Assembly (NCBI RefSeq): GCF_019047785.1
Contig: NZ_CP077290.1
Coordinates: forward strand, 1,550,001-1,614,000
DNA length: 64,000 nt
Direction: 5' to 3'
Origin: Enterobacter cancerogenus
GTDB lineage: Bacteria > Pseudomonadota > Gammaproteobacteria > Enterobacterales > Enterobacteriaceae
This document shows, one piece after another, positions 23,614 through 32,483 of the stretch. Below the pieces are notes generated by a model. It was given only the letters and a program-made list of their open reading frames with translations. It did no database searches and had not been told where the DNA came from. Positions within the stretch are counted from its first letter, which is position 1, and every line of letters starts with the position of its first letter. Both the position numbers and the translations under genes were made by a program.

Positions 23614-23861
23614 TTTCTCTTCTTCAGAAGTTTACGTAGGGCTTTGATTTCTTTAGGAGTAAAAGGAGAAACGCTCTCTTCTTCCGTATGCTGATTATCA
23701 ATATCCTCTTCCGATACTCCCGCCTCTTCTACCGCTTCGAATGCCAGCAGTAGCAGTTTCTCTGTGGTCACGCTCAGGTTCTCATTATTCACTTCGGCAT
23801 AGTGGCGAAGTCTTTCTTTTAGCGCTTCATCAATTTTAACGTTTAATACCGCAGTAGCCAT
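23610..23861 (-). CDS. Ribbon-helix-helix (CopG/DinJ-like) small protein, possible antitoxin
   Basis: An 83-residue protein. A strand (AVLNVKIDEAL, 4-14), helix A (KERLRHYAEVNN) and helix B (SVTTEKLLLLAFEAVEE) form a ribbon-helix-helix dimerisation and DNA-binding unit like DinJ/RelB antitoxins. An acidic linker (EEDIDNQHTEEES) and basic helical tail (PKEIKALRKLLKKRK) follow. The ATG at 23861 has AAGGGA upstream; an earlier start at 23882 is less likely. It is first in a bicistron with the 71-residue gene. Upstream DNA is AT-rich with two 9-bp palindromes, suiting autorepression. Low GC against its neighbours suggests acquisition. Confidence 0.78.
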   Translation of the reverse strand: MATAVLNVKIDEALKERLRHYAEVNNENLSVTTEKLLLLAFEAVEEAGVSEEDIDNQHTEEESVSPFTPKEIKALRKLLKKRK

Positions 23862-24129
23862 AATGGTTACATCCCTTCGCAATAAGTTATTTATTTAATA
23901 CACGAAGTTGTAAGTCTTATCCAGATATATATTTTTTGCTTATGACAGAAAAAAGACGCCCAATAATAAAATGCCAGTCTATTATTACAGGTTTATGACA
24001 ATATTATTTCAGGGGAATGAAAGATATATTACATGGCAAAATTTAGGCTTAATAAATGTGTGGATTAATTCCGTTTCCAGGGTCAACGCGACAGGGAGGA
24101 AAGAGTGAGAATGTCTGGAGAGCAGAAAT
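23862..24129. other. AT-rich promoter region of the small bicistron
   Basis: About 270 bp with very low GC up to near 24070. It holds the short palindromes ATAAGTTAT (23882-23890) and TAAGTCTTA (23911-23919), just before the ribbon-helix-helix gene. No gene was found. The end of ffs follows. Confidence 0.5.
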
Positions 24130-24243
24130 GGGTGGGGGCCCTGCCAGCTACATCCCGGCACACACGTCGTCTGCCCTGGCTGCTTCCTTCCGGACCTGAC
24201 CTGGTGAACAGAGTAGCGTTGCGGGAGAACCAACAGAGCCCCC
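24130..24243 (-). ncRNA. ffs: 4.5S RNA of the signal recognition particle
   Basis: On the minus strand 114 bases from GGGGGCTCTGTTGGTTCTCC to GGGCCCCCACCC, differing from E. coli ffs at only a few positions. The universally conserved tetraloop region (GTCCGGAAGGAAGCAG) that binds Ffh is intact, and the ends pair (GGGGGC / GCCCCC). It works with Ffh and FtsY to target inner-membrane proteins. It is upstream of and divergent from atl, as in E. coli. Confidence 0.98.
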
Positions 24244-24414
24244 ATTGAGAGCGTTGATAACCAACGCGCTGGCGCATTATCCCCATGCAGCACCCTAATT
24301 GCAAGCCGCCCGCAACTGGATGGTGGTTTATTGCGCAAACTTCCCTTTAATATCAGGTATTATCTCCTTTTCAGGCCTCTGAACGCCAGAATCGCAATTC
24401 CGACAGGAGCAGTA

Positions 24415-24726
24415 ATGGACAGACACGACTCTTTCCCGCAGCGCGTGTGGCAGATTGTGGCCTCCATCCCGGAGGGGTTTGTCACCACCTATGGCGATGT
24501 CGCCAGGCTGGCGGGATCACCGCGTGCTGCGCGACAGGTAGGCGGCGTGCTTAAACGTCTGCCGGAAGGCAGCACGCTTCCGTGGCACCGGGTGGTGAAC
24601 CGCCACGGCGCCATCTCGCTCACGGGGCCGGATTTACAGCGTCAGCGTCAGGCGCTGCTCGCAGAAGGGGTACAGGTGTCAGGAAAAGGGCAGATTGATA
24701 TACAGAAGTATCGCTGGCGCTATTAG
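24415..24726 (+). CDS. atl: Atl (YbaZ), alkyltransferase-like DNA damage protein
   Basis: A 103-residue Ada/MGMT C-terminal-domain protein that binds O6-alkylguanine and hands it to nucleotide excision repair. The MGMT helix-turn-helix and active-site loop are seen as GGVLKRLPEGSTLPWHRVVN. The catalytic Cys of PCHRV is replaced by Trp (PWHRV), the hallmark of Atl, so no alkyl transfer occurs. The ATG at 24415 has AGGAG upstream; K-12 is annotated with a longer N terminus. It is convergent with ybaY. Confidence 0.94.
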   Translation: MDRHDSFPQRVWQIVASIPEGFVTTYGDVARLAGSPRAARQVGGVLKRLPEGSTLPWHRVVNRHGAISLTGPDLQRQRQALLAEGVQVSGKGQIDIQKYRWRY

Positions 24727-24750
24727 CGCCCTCTCCCGAAAGAGAGGGCG
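24727..24750. terminator. Hairpin between convergent atl and ybaY
   Basis: Perfect nine-base stem CGCCCTCTC / GAGAGGGCG with loop CCGAAA, starting right after the atl stop. It has the same CCCTCTC..GAGAGGG flavour as the repeat after rsmS. No T-tract. Confidence 0.65.
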
Positions 24751-24759
24751 AAAGGCCGA

Positions 24760-25290
24760 TTAAAGCTGGGTAGGAGGGTTTGTTGGCATCGCAGGCTGAT
24801 TTGCCTGCGGCGCGACCGGCACGGCGGTCTGCTGGACAGGCACCAGCGTCAGGTCGGCTTTGGTGCCGCCTTTGTTGATCACTTCCTGAACCGTATCAGT
24901 GATAAAGACCAGCTTATCGTTGATCGTCACCGCGGCACTCAGCAGGATACGCGCGTTAGGCTGAACCTCTGACGGGTTAAACGGCAGCACGAAGCTGAAC
25001 GGCGCCTGTTTACCCTCGGTACGTACCGCACGCTGTGCCAGCACCTTAGACGGGGCATCGGCCATAGACGCGTCGGAAAGCGTAACCGTCAGGACTGCAT
25101 CAGGCGGTAAAGCCACTTTCTGACGGATCCATACCGTACCAGAAACATTCGGCTGCTTAATGGTTTGCTGCGAAAGTGTACTTACTCCACCCGGGGTAGC
25201 GGTTGGAACGGCTACATCGGCGCTCTTATCGGCACAGGCTGATAGCGCAACCGCCATCGCAAGACCACTTAGCATAGGCACGAGTTTCAT
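24760..25290 (-). CDS. ybaY: YbaY, outer-membrane lipoprotein
   Basis: A 176-residue lipoprotein with signal MKLVPMLSGLAMAVALSAC (lipobox LSAC, Cys19; Ala at +2 predicts outer-membrane sorting). A low-complexity linker is followed by a YbaY-type (YscW-like) beta domain from QPNVSGTVWIRQKVALPP to LVFITDTVQ (about 48-150). A Pro/Gln-rich tail ends it, shorter than in K-12 (190). Glycoprotein or polysaccharide metabolism is a vague database label; function is unknown. Start at 25290 is set by the signal peptide and GAGA upstream. Confidence 0.92.
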   Translation of the reverse strand: MKLVPMLSGLAMAVALSACADKSADVAVPTATPGGVSTLSQQTIKQPNVSGTVWIRQKVALPPDAVLTVTLSDASMADAPSKVLAQRAVRTEGKQAPFSFVLPFNPSEVQPNARILLSAAVTINDKLVFITDTVQEVINKGGTKADLTLVPVQQTAVPVAPQANQPAMPTNPPTQL

Positions 25291-25495
25291 TGAAGTCTCC
25301 TTATCATCAATGCACCAGCGGGATCGATCCCATCCGATGTCGTTTACATTCACATAACGTTTTTAAGTGTGGCACAAATCACTGATTAATGCCTAATTTT
25401 GACTGGATATTCAGACTAATCTACCCATCGGACCACTTAGATTTCTGCGTTATACTCAGCGTATCTTTCGCCACGGCGTTATATTGAGGACAATT

Positions 25496-26356
25496 ATGAG
25501 TCAAGCACTGAACAATTTGCTGACGTTACTGAACCTGGAAAAAATCGAGGAAGGACTCTATCGCGGACAGAGCGAAGATTTAGGTTTACGCCAGGTCTTC
25601 GGGGGGCAAGTGGTTGGCCAGGCGCTGTACGCCGCAAAGGAAACCGTCCCGACGGACCGTCTGGTGCACTCCTTTCACAGCTACTTCCTGCGCCCGGGCG
25701 ATAGCGCAAAACCCATTGTTTATGATGTTGAAGTCCTGCGTGATGGCAACAGTTTTAGCGCCCGCCGTGTGGCAGCCATCCAGCACGGCAAGCCGATCTT
25801 CTACATGACCGCCTCATTCCAGGCACCCGAACCGGGCTACGAGCATCAGAAGACCATGCCGCCAGCGCCTGCACCGGATGATTTGAAATCTGAGACGGAC
25901 ATCGCCCGCTCGCTGGCGCACCTGCTGCCGCCTCAGGCGAAAGAGAAGTTTCTCTGCGATAAGCCGCTCGAGATCCGCCCCGTCGAATTCCATAACCCGA
26001 TGAAGGGCCACGTCGCCGAGCCAAAACGCCAGGTGTGGATCCGCGCCAACGGCAGCGTGCCGGAAGATTTCCGCGTGCATCAGTATTTACTGGGCTATGC
26101 CTCTGATTTTAATTTCCTGCCAGTCGCGTTGCAGCCGCACGGTGTTGGCTTCCTGGAAAAAGGGATGCAGGTAGCAACCATTGACCACTCCATGTGGTTC
26201 CATCGTCCGTTCGACATGAACGACTGGCTGCTTTACAGCGTGGAGAGTACGTCGGCATCCAGCGCCCGCGGGTTTGTGCGGGGCGAGTTCTATACCCAGG
26301 ATGGCGTGCTGGTGGCCTCAACGGTGCAGGAAGGGGTAATGCGTAATCGCGGTTGA
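25496..26356 (+). CDS. tesB: Acyl-CoA thioesterase II
   Basis: A 286-residue double-hotdog thioesterase that hydrolyses medium- to long-chain acyl-CoA in the cytosol. Hotdog 1 shows [16 protein letters not shown] (about 25-40) and [15 protein letters not shown]; hotdog 2 has the active Asp in [18 protein letters not shown] (near 204), with the Gln/Thr partners in the [10 protein letters not shown] segment. Length equals K-12 TesB. The ATG at 25496 follows TTGAGGA. It is divergent from ybaY, and REP sequences follow. Confidence 0.96.
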   Translation: MSQALNNLLTLLNLEKIEEGLYRGQSEDLGLRQVFGGQVVGQALYAAKETVPTDRLVHSFHSYFLRPGDSAKPIVYDVEVLRDGNSFSARRVAAIQHGKPIFYMTASFQAPEPGYEHQKTMPPAPAPDDLKSETDIARSLAHLLPPQAKEKFLCDKPLEIRPVEFHNPMKGHVAEPKRQVWIRANGSVPEDFRVHQYLLGYASDFNFLPVALQPHGVGFLEKGMQVATIDHSMWFHRPFDMNDWLLYSVESTSASSARGFVRGEFYTQDGVLVASTVQEGVMRNRG

Positions 26357-26365
26357 CGTAAAAAA

Positions 26366-26439
26366 GCCGGGTGGCGGCTTCGCCTGACCCGGCCTACAAA
26401 AGCAAAATCACAGGCCCGGTAAGCGCAGCGCCACCGGGC
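26366..26439. repeat. REP pair (BIME) between tesB and amtB
   Basis: Two palindromic units in opposite orientation: GCCGGGTGGCGGCTTCGCC... (26366-26393) and GCCCGGTAAGCGCAGCGCC... (26414-26439). These are classical REP/PU motifs forming a bacterial interspersed mosaic element between convergent genes. It may stabilise either transcript end or bind gyrase or IHF. Confidence 0.88.
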
Positions 26440-26451
26440 AATGGACTCTGG

Positions 26452-27738
26452 TTACGCGTTATAAGCGTTCTCGCCGTGGCTGTTGACGTCCAGCCCTTCG
26501 CGCTCCTGCTCTTCCGGTACGCGCAGGCCCACGGTCATGTCCGCCAGCTTGTAGCCGATAAAGGCCACTACGCCAGACCACACCACGGTGATGGCAATAC
26601 TTTCCAGCTGGACCAGCACCTGATGCATCATGGTCACGCCTTCCGCGTAGCCCACGCCACCGAGCGACGTTGAGGCGAAGATACCCGTCATGATACAGCC
26701 GATAATGCCGCAGACGCCGTGCACACCAAACACGTCGCAAGGATCGTCCACGCGCAGTACGCGCTTCAGGGCCGTAACGCCCCACAGACCGGCCAGACCC
26801 GCCACGATGCCGATCAGCAGCGCGCCGCCAACGCCCACGTACCCACAGGCCGGGGTAATACCAACCAGACCGGCAATCGCACCTGAACAGGCACCCAGCA
26901 GGGAAGGTTTACCGCGCACCGCCCACTCACCAAACACCCAGGAGAGGATTGCGCCCGCGGTAGCCACCACGGTGTTCACAAAGGCCAGCGCCGCGATTTC
27001 GTTAGCCGCACTTGCTGAACCGGCGTTGAAGCCGAACCAGCCAAAATAGAGAATTGCCGTACCGGTAAACACCATCGGCAGGTTATGCGGCTTGAATGCT
27101 TCTTTGCCAAAGCCCACACGTTTGCCGATCAGGTATGCGCCGACCAGGCCCGCCACCGCAGCGTTAATGTGCACAACGGTACCGCCCGCAAAGTCCAGCG
27201 CGCCGTGGGAGGCCAGCAGACCGCCGCCCCAGACCATGTGCGCAATTGGCACATAGGAGAGCGTCAGCCAGACCACCACAAAAATCAGCACCGCCGAGAA
27301 ACGAATGCGCTCGGCCAGCGCGCCGACAATCAGCCCGACGGTGATACAGGCGAACGATCCCTGGAAAGCCACGTGAATATACTGGTAGAAGCTGCCCATT
27401 AAGGCGGTCAGCTCGATATTTTTCAGCATCGCCCAGTTGAAGTTACCAAAGAAGGCGTTGCCTTCCCCGAAGGCCAGCGAGTAGCCGTACACTACCCACA
27501 GCATGCAGACCAGCGCGAACGTCACGGCCACCTGCGTCAGCATAGAGAGGACGTTTTTGCCGCGGATCAGGCCGCCGTAAAACAGCGCAATGCCCGGGAT
27601 AGTCATGAACAGCACCAGCGCGGTGCAGATCATCATAAAGGCGTTATCTGCTTTGTCTGCCACAGCAGGGGCAGCCATGGCGAGGCCCGGCAGCAGCGCC
27701 AGTGACCCCAGACCCGTTTTAATCGTTGCTATCTTCAT
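26452..27738 (-). CDS. amtB: AmtB, ammonium channel
   Basis: A 428-residue trimeric ammonium transporter with a cleaved signal (ALLPGLAMAAPA) and eleven spans. Conserved parts include GGLIRGKNVLSML, the twin-His pore residues (in DFAGGTVVHINAAVAGLVGA and DVFGVHGVCGIIGCI), and the C-terminal GlnK-interacting tail VPEEQEREGLDVNSHGE. It follows glnK after 34 bases in the same operon; GlnK blocks it when nitrogen is sufficient. A REP pair lies downstream. Confidence 0.97.
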   Translation of the reverse strand: MKIATIKTGLGSLALLPGLAMAAPAVADKADNAFMMICTALVLFMTIPGIALFYGGLIRGKNVLSMLTQVAVTFALVCMLWVVYGYSLAFGEGNAFFGNFNWAMLKNIELTALMGSFYQYIHVAFQGSFACITVGLIVGALAERIRFSAVLIFVVVWLTLSYVPIAHMVWGGGLLASHGALDFAGGTVVHINAAVAGLVGAYLIGKRVGFGKEAFKPHNLPMVFTGTAILYFGWFGFNAGSASAANEIAALAFVNTVVATAGAILSWVFGEWAVRGKPSLLGACSGAIAGLVGITPACGYVGVGGALLIGIVAGLAGLWGVTALKRVLRVDDPCDVFGVHGVCGIIGCIMTGIFASTSLGGVGYAEGVTMMHQVLVQLESIAITVVWSGVVAFIGYKLADMTVGLRVPEEQEREGLDVNSHGENAYNA

Positions 27739-27772
27739 TTTCTCGATCCCTATCACTGTATGCAGGCGTTAA

Positions 27773-28111
27773 TTAAAGAGCCGCTTCGTCGTTTTCGCCG
27801 GTACGGATGCGAATGACGCGCTCCAGTTCAGCAACAAAAATTTTGCCGTCGCCAATTTTGCCGGTATAGGCAGCTTTGCTAATAATATCAATCACTTCAT
27901 CAAGCTGATCGTCTGCGATTGCGACATCAATCTTCACTTTTGGCAGGAAGTTAACGCTGTACTCCGCGCCGCGATAAAGCTCGGCATGCCCTTTCTGACG
28001 CCCAAAGCCTTTCACTTCGGTGACCGTCAGCCCCTGAATACCCATGGAAGACAGGGCTTCACGCACGTCCTCAAGTTTGAATGGTTTAATAATCACCGTA
28101 ACGAGCTTCAT
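27773..28111 (-). CDS. glnK: GlnK, PII-type nitrogen signalling protein
   Basis: A 112-residue PII protein. The T-loop with the uridylylated Tyr51 is visible in KGHAELYRGAEYSVNFLPK, the B-loop in TGKIGDGKIFV, and the C-loop Arg pair in RIRTGENDEAA. It binds ATP/ADP and 2-oxoglutarate, is modified by GlnD, and plugs AmtB. The ATG at 28111 is preceded by GGAGGGG. Expression is predicted from the sigma-54 promoter 54 bp upstream. Confidence 0.97.
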   Translation of the reverse strand: MKLVTVIIKPFKLEDVREALSSMGIQGLTVTEVKGFGRQKGHAELYRGAEYSVNFLPKVKIDVAIADDQLDEVIDIISKAAYTGKIGDGKIFVAELERVIRIRTGENDEAAL

Positions 28112-28164
28112 AAATCCCCTCCAGTCAGAATTCGGTATTGGCCGTAGCTGCACGAAGAGGCTAT

Positions 28165-28180
28165 TGCAAGCGGTATGCCA
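28165..28180 (-). promoter_or_regulatory. Sigma-54 promoter of glnK-amtB
   Basis: On the minus strand TGGCATACCGCTTGCA, a full match to the -24/-12 consensus TGGCAy-r-N4-TTGCA. It lies 54 bp before the glnK ATG. Confidence 0.9.
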
Positions 28181-28250
28181 GAATTGAAAAAGCGAGGAAA
28201 AAGCGGCGCGGTGAACGCAGGACGGGGATTGTCATTTAACAGGCGAAAAA

Positions 28251-28280
28251 AAACGCACCATGGCAGTGCACGGTGCGTTT
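28251..28280 (-). terminator. mdlAB terminator overlapping an NtrC-type site
   Basis: On the minus strand stem AAACGCACC / GGTGCGTTT with a 12-base loop, followed by eight T residues, terminates mdlB. Within it GCACTGCCATGGTGC (28255-28269) matches the NtrC enhancer pattern GCACyN3-4TGGTGC. It lies about 107 bp upstream of the sigma-54 start, the usual enhancer distance. The same bases may therefore serve both ends. Confidence 0.75.
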
Positions 28281-28332
28281 CATTTTTGCACCAACGGATA
28301 TGCCCGTCGGCGCAATGCCTGATTATGGTGCA

Positions 28333-30114
28333 TCAGGCGTTCAGGGACGCTTCCTCACGGGTGCTGGCGGCCAGCTCTTCACCGGCCAGTTGCAGCTGAT
28401 ACATCTGCCAGTAGCGCCCTTTCGCTTCGAGCAGCTCTCTGTGCGTGCCGCGCTCCACAACCTGTCCACGGTGCAGCACCAGAATAATGTCAGCATCCAC
28501 AATCGTTGAAAGACGGTGGGCGATCGCCACCAGCGTCGTACGATCGCGTACGGCCGCCAGCGCCTGCTGGATCGCCTGTTCGGTGCCGGAATCAATGCTC
28601 GCCGTGGCTTCATCCAGAATCAGCACCTGCGGCGTGTCGATTAACACCCGCGCCAGCGCCAGAAGCTGTTTTTGCCCAACGGACAGATTGTTGCCCTGCT
28701 CGCCCAGTTTGGTGTTGATCCCGTCGCTAAACCCCCGCGCCAGGTCTGCCAGCTGCACCTTTTCCAGCACGTCCCAGACCTGTTCCTGAGTAAAGGGTCG
28801 GCCGAGCGTCACGTTGGCGAAGAAGGTATCGGCCAGCACGACCGGATCCTGCTGCACCATTGCGACGCCCTTACGCAGCGTGTTGTGACTTAATGATGCG
28901 AGAGGACGCCCGTCGAGACGAATTTCTCCCTGCGTTAAGGGGTAGTAGCCCATCAGCAGGCTGGCGAGCGTGCTTTTGCCGCTGCCGGTATGCCCCACTA
29001 AGGCCACAAAGCCGCGCGACGGGATATCCAGGGTGATGTCCTGCAGCACCAGCCGGTCATCGCGATAGGCAAAGGAGACGTTATCAAAGGCAATGCTGCC
29101 GCTTTGCAGCGGGCGGTCATCATCACCGTAGGTCTGACGCGGTCTGTCCATCAGTTCAAAAACGCGTTCCCCGGCGACGACCGCCTGCTGGAGCATCGAC
29201 TGCTGCGTGGTCAGCTCAATCAGCGGTTCGTTGAGGCGGCCAAGGTAGCTGATAAAGGCGTACAGCACCCCAACCTCAATGGTCCCCTGGGTTGTCAGGC
29301 CAAACAGCATCAGCAGACCACACAGCACCAGCGCCGAGAATAGGCTCAGCAGCGGGCGTAACAGAAAACCGTCGAGGCGCAGCGTCTGCATTCTCGCCAT
29401 ATAGTGCGAACGGCTGGCTTCCCCCATCCGCTCGCCAAAGCGCGCCTGCTGGCGGAACTGCTGAATAACGCTCATGCCGTTGATCACTTCGTTAAAGCCA
29501 TCGTTGATGTCCGCCAGATAGGCGCGCACCCGGCGAACAATAGGCGTGCTGTAGCGCTGGTAGATAACCATTACCGTCAGGACGGCCGGGAAGATGGTTA
29601 TCGCCACCAGCGCCATCCGCCAGTCGAGGCTAAACATCGCCACCAGCATCGCGCCAATCAGCGCCGCGCTTCGCAAGACGGTTGCGACCACGGTGACGTA
29701 AAGATCGCGGATCACCTCGGTATCGTTAGTCACGCGCGAGATCACCTGCCCGACCGGCTGGGTATCAAATTCGCTCAACGGCTGGCGCAGCGCCGCATCC
29801 ATAACATCCGTACGCAGCTGCTGCACGACGCCAACGGCCGCGCGGTTAAATAGCAGCGACTGGGCATAGTGCAGCCCGGCCGCCGTTAACTGAAGCCCGA
29901 TATAGGCCACGCCCAGTCCCGCCACCAGCCCCAGCGGCAGATCGCGTTTCGCCACCATATTATCGATGAAGTAGCTGATGAGTAGCGGACCGCTCACTTC
30001 GGCAATGGCCGCAATCCACAACAGCCCCACGGCAATGGACAGCGGTTTTCGCCACGGCGAACCGTAGGCCAGCAGGCGTTTTAGCGTCGGCCACTGGGCG
30101 GTAAATTTACGCAT
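28333..30114 (-). CDS. mdlB: MdlB, ABC exporter half-transporter
   Basis: A 593-residue half-transporter (membrane domain about 1-320, nucleotide-binding domain about 335-580), thought to pair with MdlA as a heterodimeric multidrug-type exporter; substrate unproven. Walker A is GHTGSGKST, the signature [13 protein letters not shown], Walker [13 protein letters not shown], the H-loop AHRLST. The ATG at 30114 overlaps the mdlA stop by eight bases, and earlier in-frame ATGs lie within mdlA. A terminator follows before glnK. Confidence 0.94.
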   Translation of the reverse strand: MRKFTAQWPTLKRLLAYGSPWRKPLSIAVGLLWIAAIAEVSGPLLISYFIDNMVAKRDLPLGLVAGLGVAYIGLQLTAAGLHYAQSLLFNRAAVGVVQQLRTDVMDAALRQPLSEFDTQPVGQVISRVTNDTEVIRDLYVTVVATVLRSAALIGAMLVAMFSLDWRMALVAITIFPAVLTVMVIYQRYSTPIVRRVRAYLADINDGFNEVINGMSVIQQFRQQARFGERMGEASRSHYMARMQTLRLDGFLLRPLLSLFSALVLCGLLMLFGLTTQGTIEVGVLYAFISYLGRLNEPLIELTTQQSMLQQAVVAGERVFELMDRPRQTYGDDDRPLQSGSIAFDNVSFAYRDDRLVLQDITLDIPSRGFVALVGHTGSGKSTLASLLMGYYPLTQGEIRLDGRPLASLSHNTLRKGVAMVQQDPVVLADTFFANVTLGRPFTQEQVWDVLEKVQLADLARGFSDGINTKLGEQGNNLSVGQKQLLALARVLIDTPQVLILDEATASIDSGTEQAIQQALAAVRDRTTLVAIAHRLSTIVDADIILVLHRGQVVERGTHRELLEAKGRYWQMYQLQLAGEELAASTREEASLNA

Positions 30115-31879
30115 CAGACGCCTCCTTTTCCGGTTCCGGCGCATCGTCCAGCGCCGCCTCAAGCTGCTGATAGCGGTACATATCGCGATACCAGCCGGGC
30201 GATTCAGCCAGCTGCTCGTGCTGCCCGCGCTGAGCAATGTGCCCGTGCTGCAGCACCAGAATTTCACTGGCCTCCGTCAGCGCCGACAAACGGTGCGCGC
30301 TGATGATCACCGTGCGTCCTTCCCCCCACTCGCGCAGGTTGTGCAGGATCTGATGTTCCGTTCGGCCATCAACGGCGGAGAGGGCGTCATCAAGGATCAG
30401 GATCTCCGCGTTCAGGAGCAGCGCGCGGGCAATGGAGATACGTTGTTTTTGCCCGCCAGACAGCATAACGCCACGCTCGCCCACTTCCGTTTCGTAACCC
30501 TGCGGCAGGCGCAGAATATCCTCGTGAACGCTGGCTAAGCGCGCCACATGCTCAATGTCTTCCTGCGTCGCCGAAGGGCAGCCGAGGGCGATGTTATTGG
30601 CGATGGTGTCAGAGAATAAAAACGGCGTCTGGCTGACCACCGCCAGGCGACTGCGCCACTCGTCCAGCAGCAGGTTACTCAGCGGAAGAGAGTGGAAACG
30701 AATGTCCCCCTTTGTCACATCGAAATGGCGCTGGAGCAGCGACAGAAGCGTGCTTTTGCCGGACCCGGTCGGGCCGCAAATCCCCAGCATCTGACCCGGT
30801 TCAAGCGTAAAGGTGACGTTCTCAAGCACCGGATGTTCCGTCTGCGGATAGCGAAACTCGCGGATGTCCGCCTGCACGATGCCACGCCCCTGCGGAACCG
30901 CTTCGCTGCCGTCATTGACGACCGGCGCTTCAGCCAGCATGGCGCGGATACGGCTATAGGCCGCGCTACCGCGCTCCACGATGTTAAACATCCATGCCAG
31001 AGCCAGCATCGGCCAGATCATCAGCCCCAGATACATGGCAAAGCTGGTGAGTTGCCCGAGGGTCATCGTTCCCTGCACCACCATCCAGCTGCCGCCGCCA
31101 ATGGCCAGCAGGTTCGCCATACCGATCGCGATATAAATTGTGGGATCAAACCGGGCGTCAATCCGCGCCACGCGCATGTTTTTCGCCCCGGTATCGGCGG
31201 CATCGGCGGCAAACAGGGCTGACTGACGGTCTTCCAGACCAAAGGCTTTGATCATCCTGATGCTGGTCATGCTCTCCTGCGTGCGGTCGTTCAGGGAGGA
31301 AAACGCCGCCTGCGCCAGCTTGAAGCGCTCATGCAGCTTTTCGCCGTAGCGGTTGATGGCGAGCGCCATCAGCGGCATCGGCAGCAGCGCGAGCAGGGTG
31401 AGCTGCCAGCTGATCTGGGTCGACATGACGATCAGAACCGCGCAGCCCATCACCAGGGAATCGACCAGGGTCAACACCCCTTCCCCGGCGGCGAAGACCA
31501 CGCGGTCGACGTCATTGGTCGCGCGGGCAATCAGATCCCCGGTGCGATGGCGCAGGTAAAATTCAGGATGCTGGCGGCTCAGTTGGCGGTAAAAATCTTC
31601 GCGCAGCTCAACGGCCAGCTGATAGGACGCCCCGAACAGCAGCACGCGCCACACGTAGCGCAGCAGGTAGACAATAACCGCGGTCAGCACCAGCGTTCCC
31701 ACCCACATCATCACCCGTGCGGCGGTGTAATGCTGCTCGGTCACGCCGTCCACGACGTATCCCACCACTTTCGGCGGGAGCAGCTGCAGAATGGCAATAA
31801 TAATAAGCAGGCAGACTGCACCGAGGTAGCGTTGCCACTCCCGACGAAAGTACCAGCTCAATTGGGCAAATAATCGCAC
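30107..31879 (-). CDS. mdlA: MdlA, ABC exporter half-transporter
   Basis: A 590-residue partner of MdlB: six-helix membrane domain (about 1-310), nucleotide-binding domain with GPTGSGKST, signature [13 protein letters not shown], Walker [13 protein letters not shown] and H-loop AHRLSA. Walker B ends in Asp-Asp rather than Asp-Glu (LDDALS), as in K-12 MdlA, so this site may be catalytically weak in the heterodimer. decR ends the upstream segment 30 bases away on the same strand. Confidence 0.94.
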   Translation of the reverse strand: MRLFAQLSWYFRREWQRYLGAVCLLIIIAILQLLPPKVVGYVVDGVTEQHYTAARVMMWVGTLVLTAVIVYLLRYVWRVLLFGASYQLAVELREDFYRQLSRQHPEFYLRHRTGDLIARATNDVDRVVFAAGEGVLTLVDSLVMGCAVLIVMSTQISWQLTLLALLPMPLMALAINRYGEKLHERFKLAQAAFSSLNDRTQESMTSIRMIKAFGLEDRQSALFAADAADTGAKNMRVARIDARFDPTIYIAIGMANLLAIGGGSWMVVQGTMTLGQLTSFAMYLGLMIWPMLALAWMFNIVERGSAAYSRIRAMLAEAPVVNDGSEAVPQGRGIVQADIREFRYPQTEHPVLENVTFTLEPGQMLGICGPTGSGKSTLLSLLQRHFDVTKGDIRFHSLPLSNLLLDEWRSRLAVVSQTPFLFSDTIANNIALGCPSATQEDIEHVARLASVHEDILRLPQGYETEVGERGVMLSGGQKQRISIARALLLNAEILILDDALSAVDGRTEHQILHNLREWGEGRTVIISAHRLSALTEASEILVLQHGHIAQRGQHEQLAESPGWYRDMYRYQQLEAALDDAPEPEKEASDA

Positions 31880-31909
31880 GCGGTTTGTTCCTGAAGGTAT
31901 TGTATGAAG

Positions 31910-32368
31910 TTATTCAATAGGTAACGCAGTGGTGTATTTAATCTGTTCCATCGCGAAGCTGGAGGTGACGTCCGACAAGCCCGGCACGCTGTTGACCAGC
32001 CGCTTGTAAAAGTCGTCGTAGCGCTTCATGTCAGCCACCTGGACGCGCATAAGGTAATCGTACTCACCGGCCATGCGCCAGAAACCGAGCACCTCAGGCA
32101 TATCTGAAACCTGGTTAACGAAACGGCAATACCATTCACTGCTGTGATGCTGCGTTTTTATCAGGACAAAGGCGGTCAGCCCCAGCCCCAGTTTTTCGGG
32201 ATCCAGTAGCGCCACGCGCCCCAGCAGGACGCCGTCATCTTCCAGCTTTTTCAGGCGCTTCCAGCAGGGTGTGGTGGTCAGATTAACGGCATCTGCCAGC
32301 GCCTGCAAAGAGAGGGTGCAGTCGTTTTGCAGCAGGCAAAGCAGCTTGCGGTCAATTTTATCTAGCAT
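31910..32368 (-). CDS. decR: DecR (YbaO), Lrp/AsnC-family cysteine-responsive activator
   Basis: A 152-residue Lrp/AsnC regulator: helix-turn-helix ([21 protein letters not shown], about 20-42), then the RAM ligand-binding domain. In E. coli it responds to cysteine and activates cyuPA (yhaOM) for cysteine detoxification; in Pantoea a related regulator sits beside its cysteine desulfhydrase gene. Here it is divergent from such an enzyme gene, so it probably activates it. A 15-bp palindrome lies 13-27 bp upstream of its ATG. The longer open frame to 32524 is not coding. Confidence 0.92.
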   Translation of the reverse strand: MLDKIDRKLLCLLQNDCTLSLQALADAVNLTTTPCWKRLKKLEDDGVLLGRVALLDPEKLGLGLTAFVLIKTQHHSSEWYCRFVNQVSDMPEVLGFWRMAGEYDYLMRVQVADMKRYDDFYKRLVNSVPGLSDVTSSFAMEQIKYTTALPIE

Positions 32369-32380
32369 ACCCACCTCACA

Positions 32381-32395
32381 GAGAAAATTTTTCTC
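32381..32395. promoter_or_regulatory. Candidate DecR operator
   Basis: GAGAAAATTTTTCTC, arms GAGAAAA / TTTTCTC around a central T, in the 115-bp decR/desulfhydrase divergent region. Its A/T core with outer G and C fits Lrp/AsnC-family sites. Confidence 0.55.
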
Positions 32396-32483
32396 CTTAC
32401 ATTCTATTTTAAAGGCCAGATAGCAACAATTTTTTCTGTGCTTTTCGCTATGCTGGGCACAAAATGACAAACGGATAAATACG

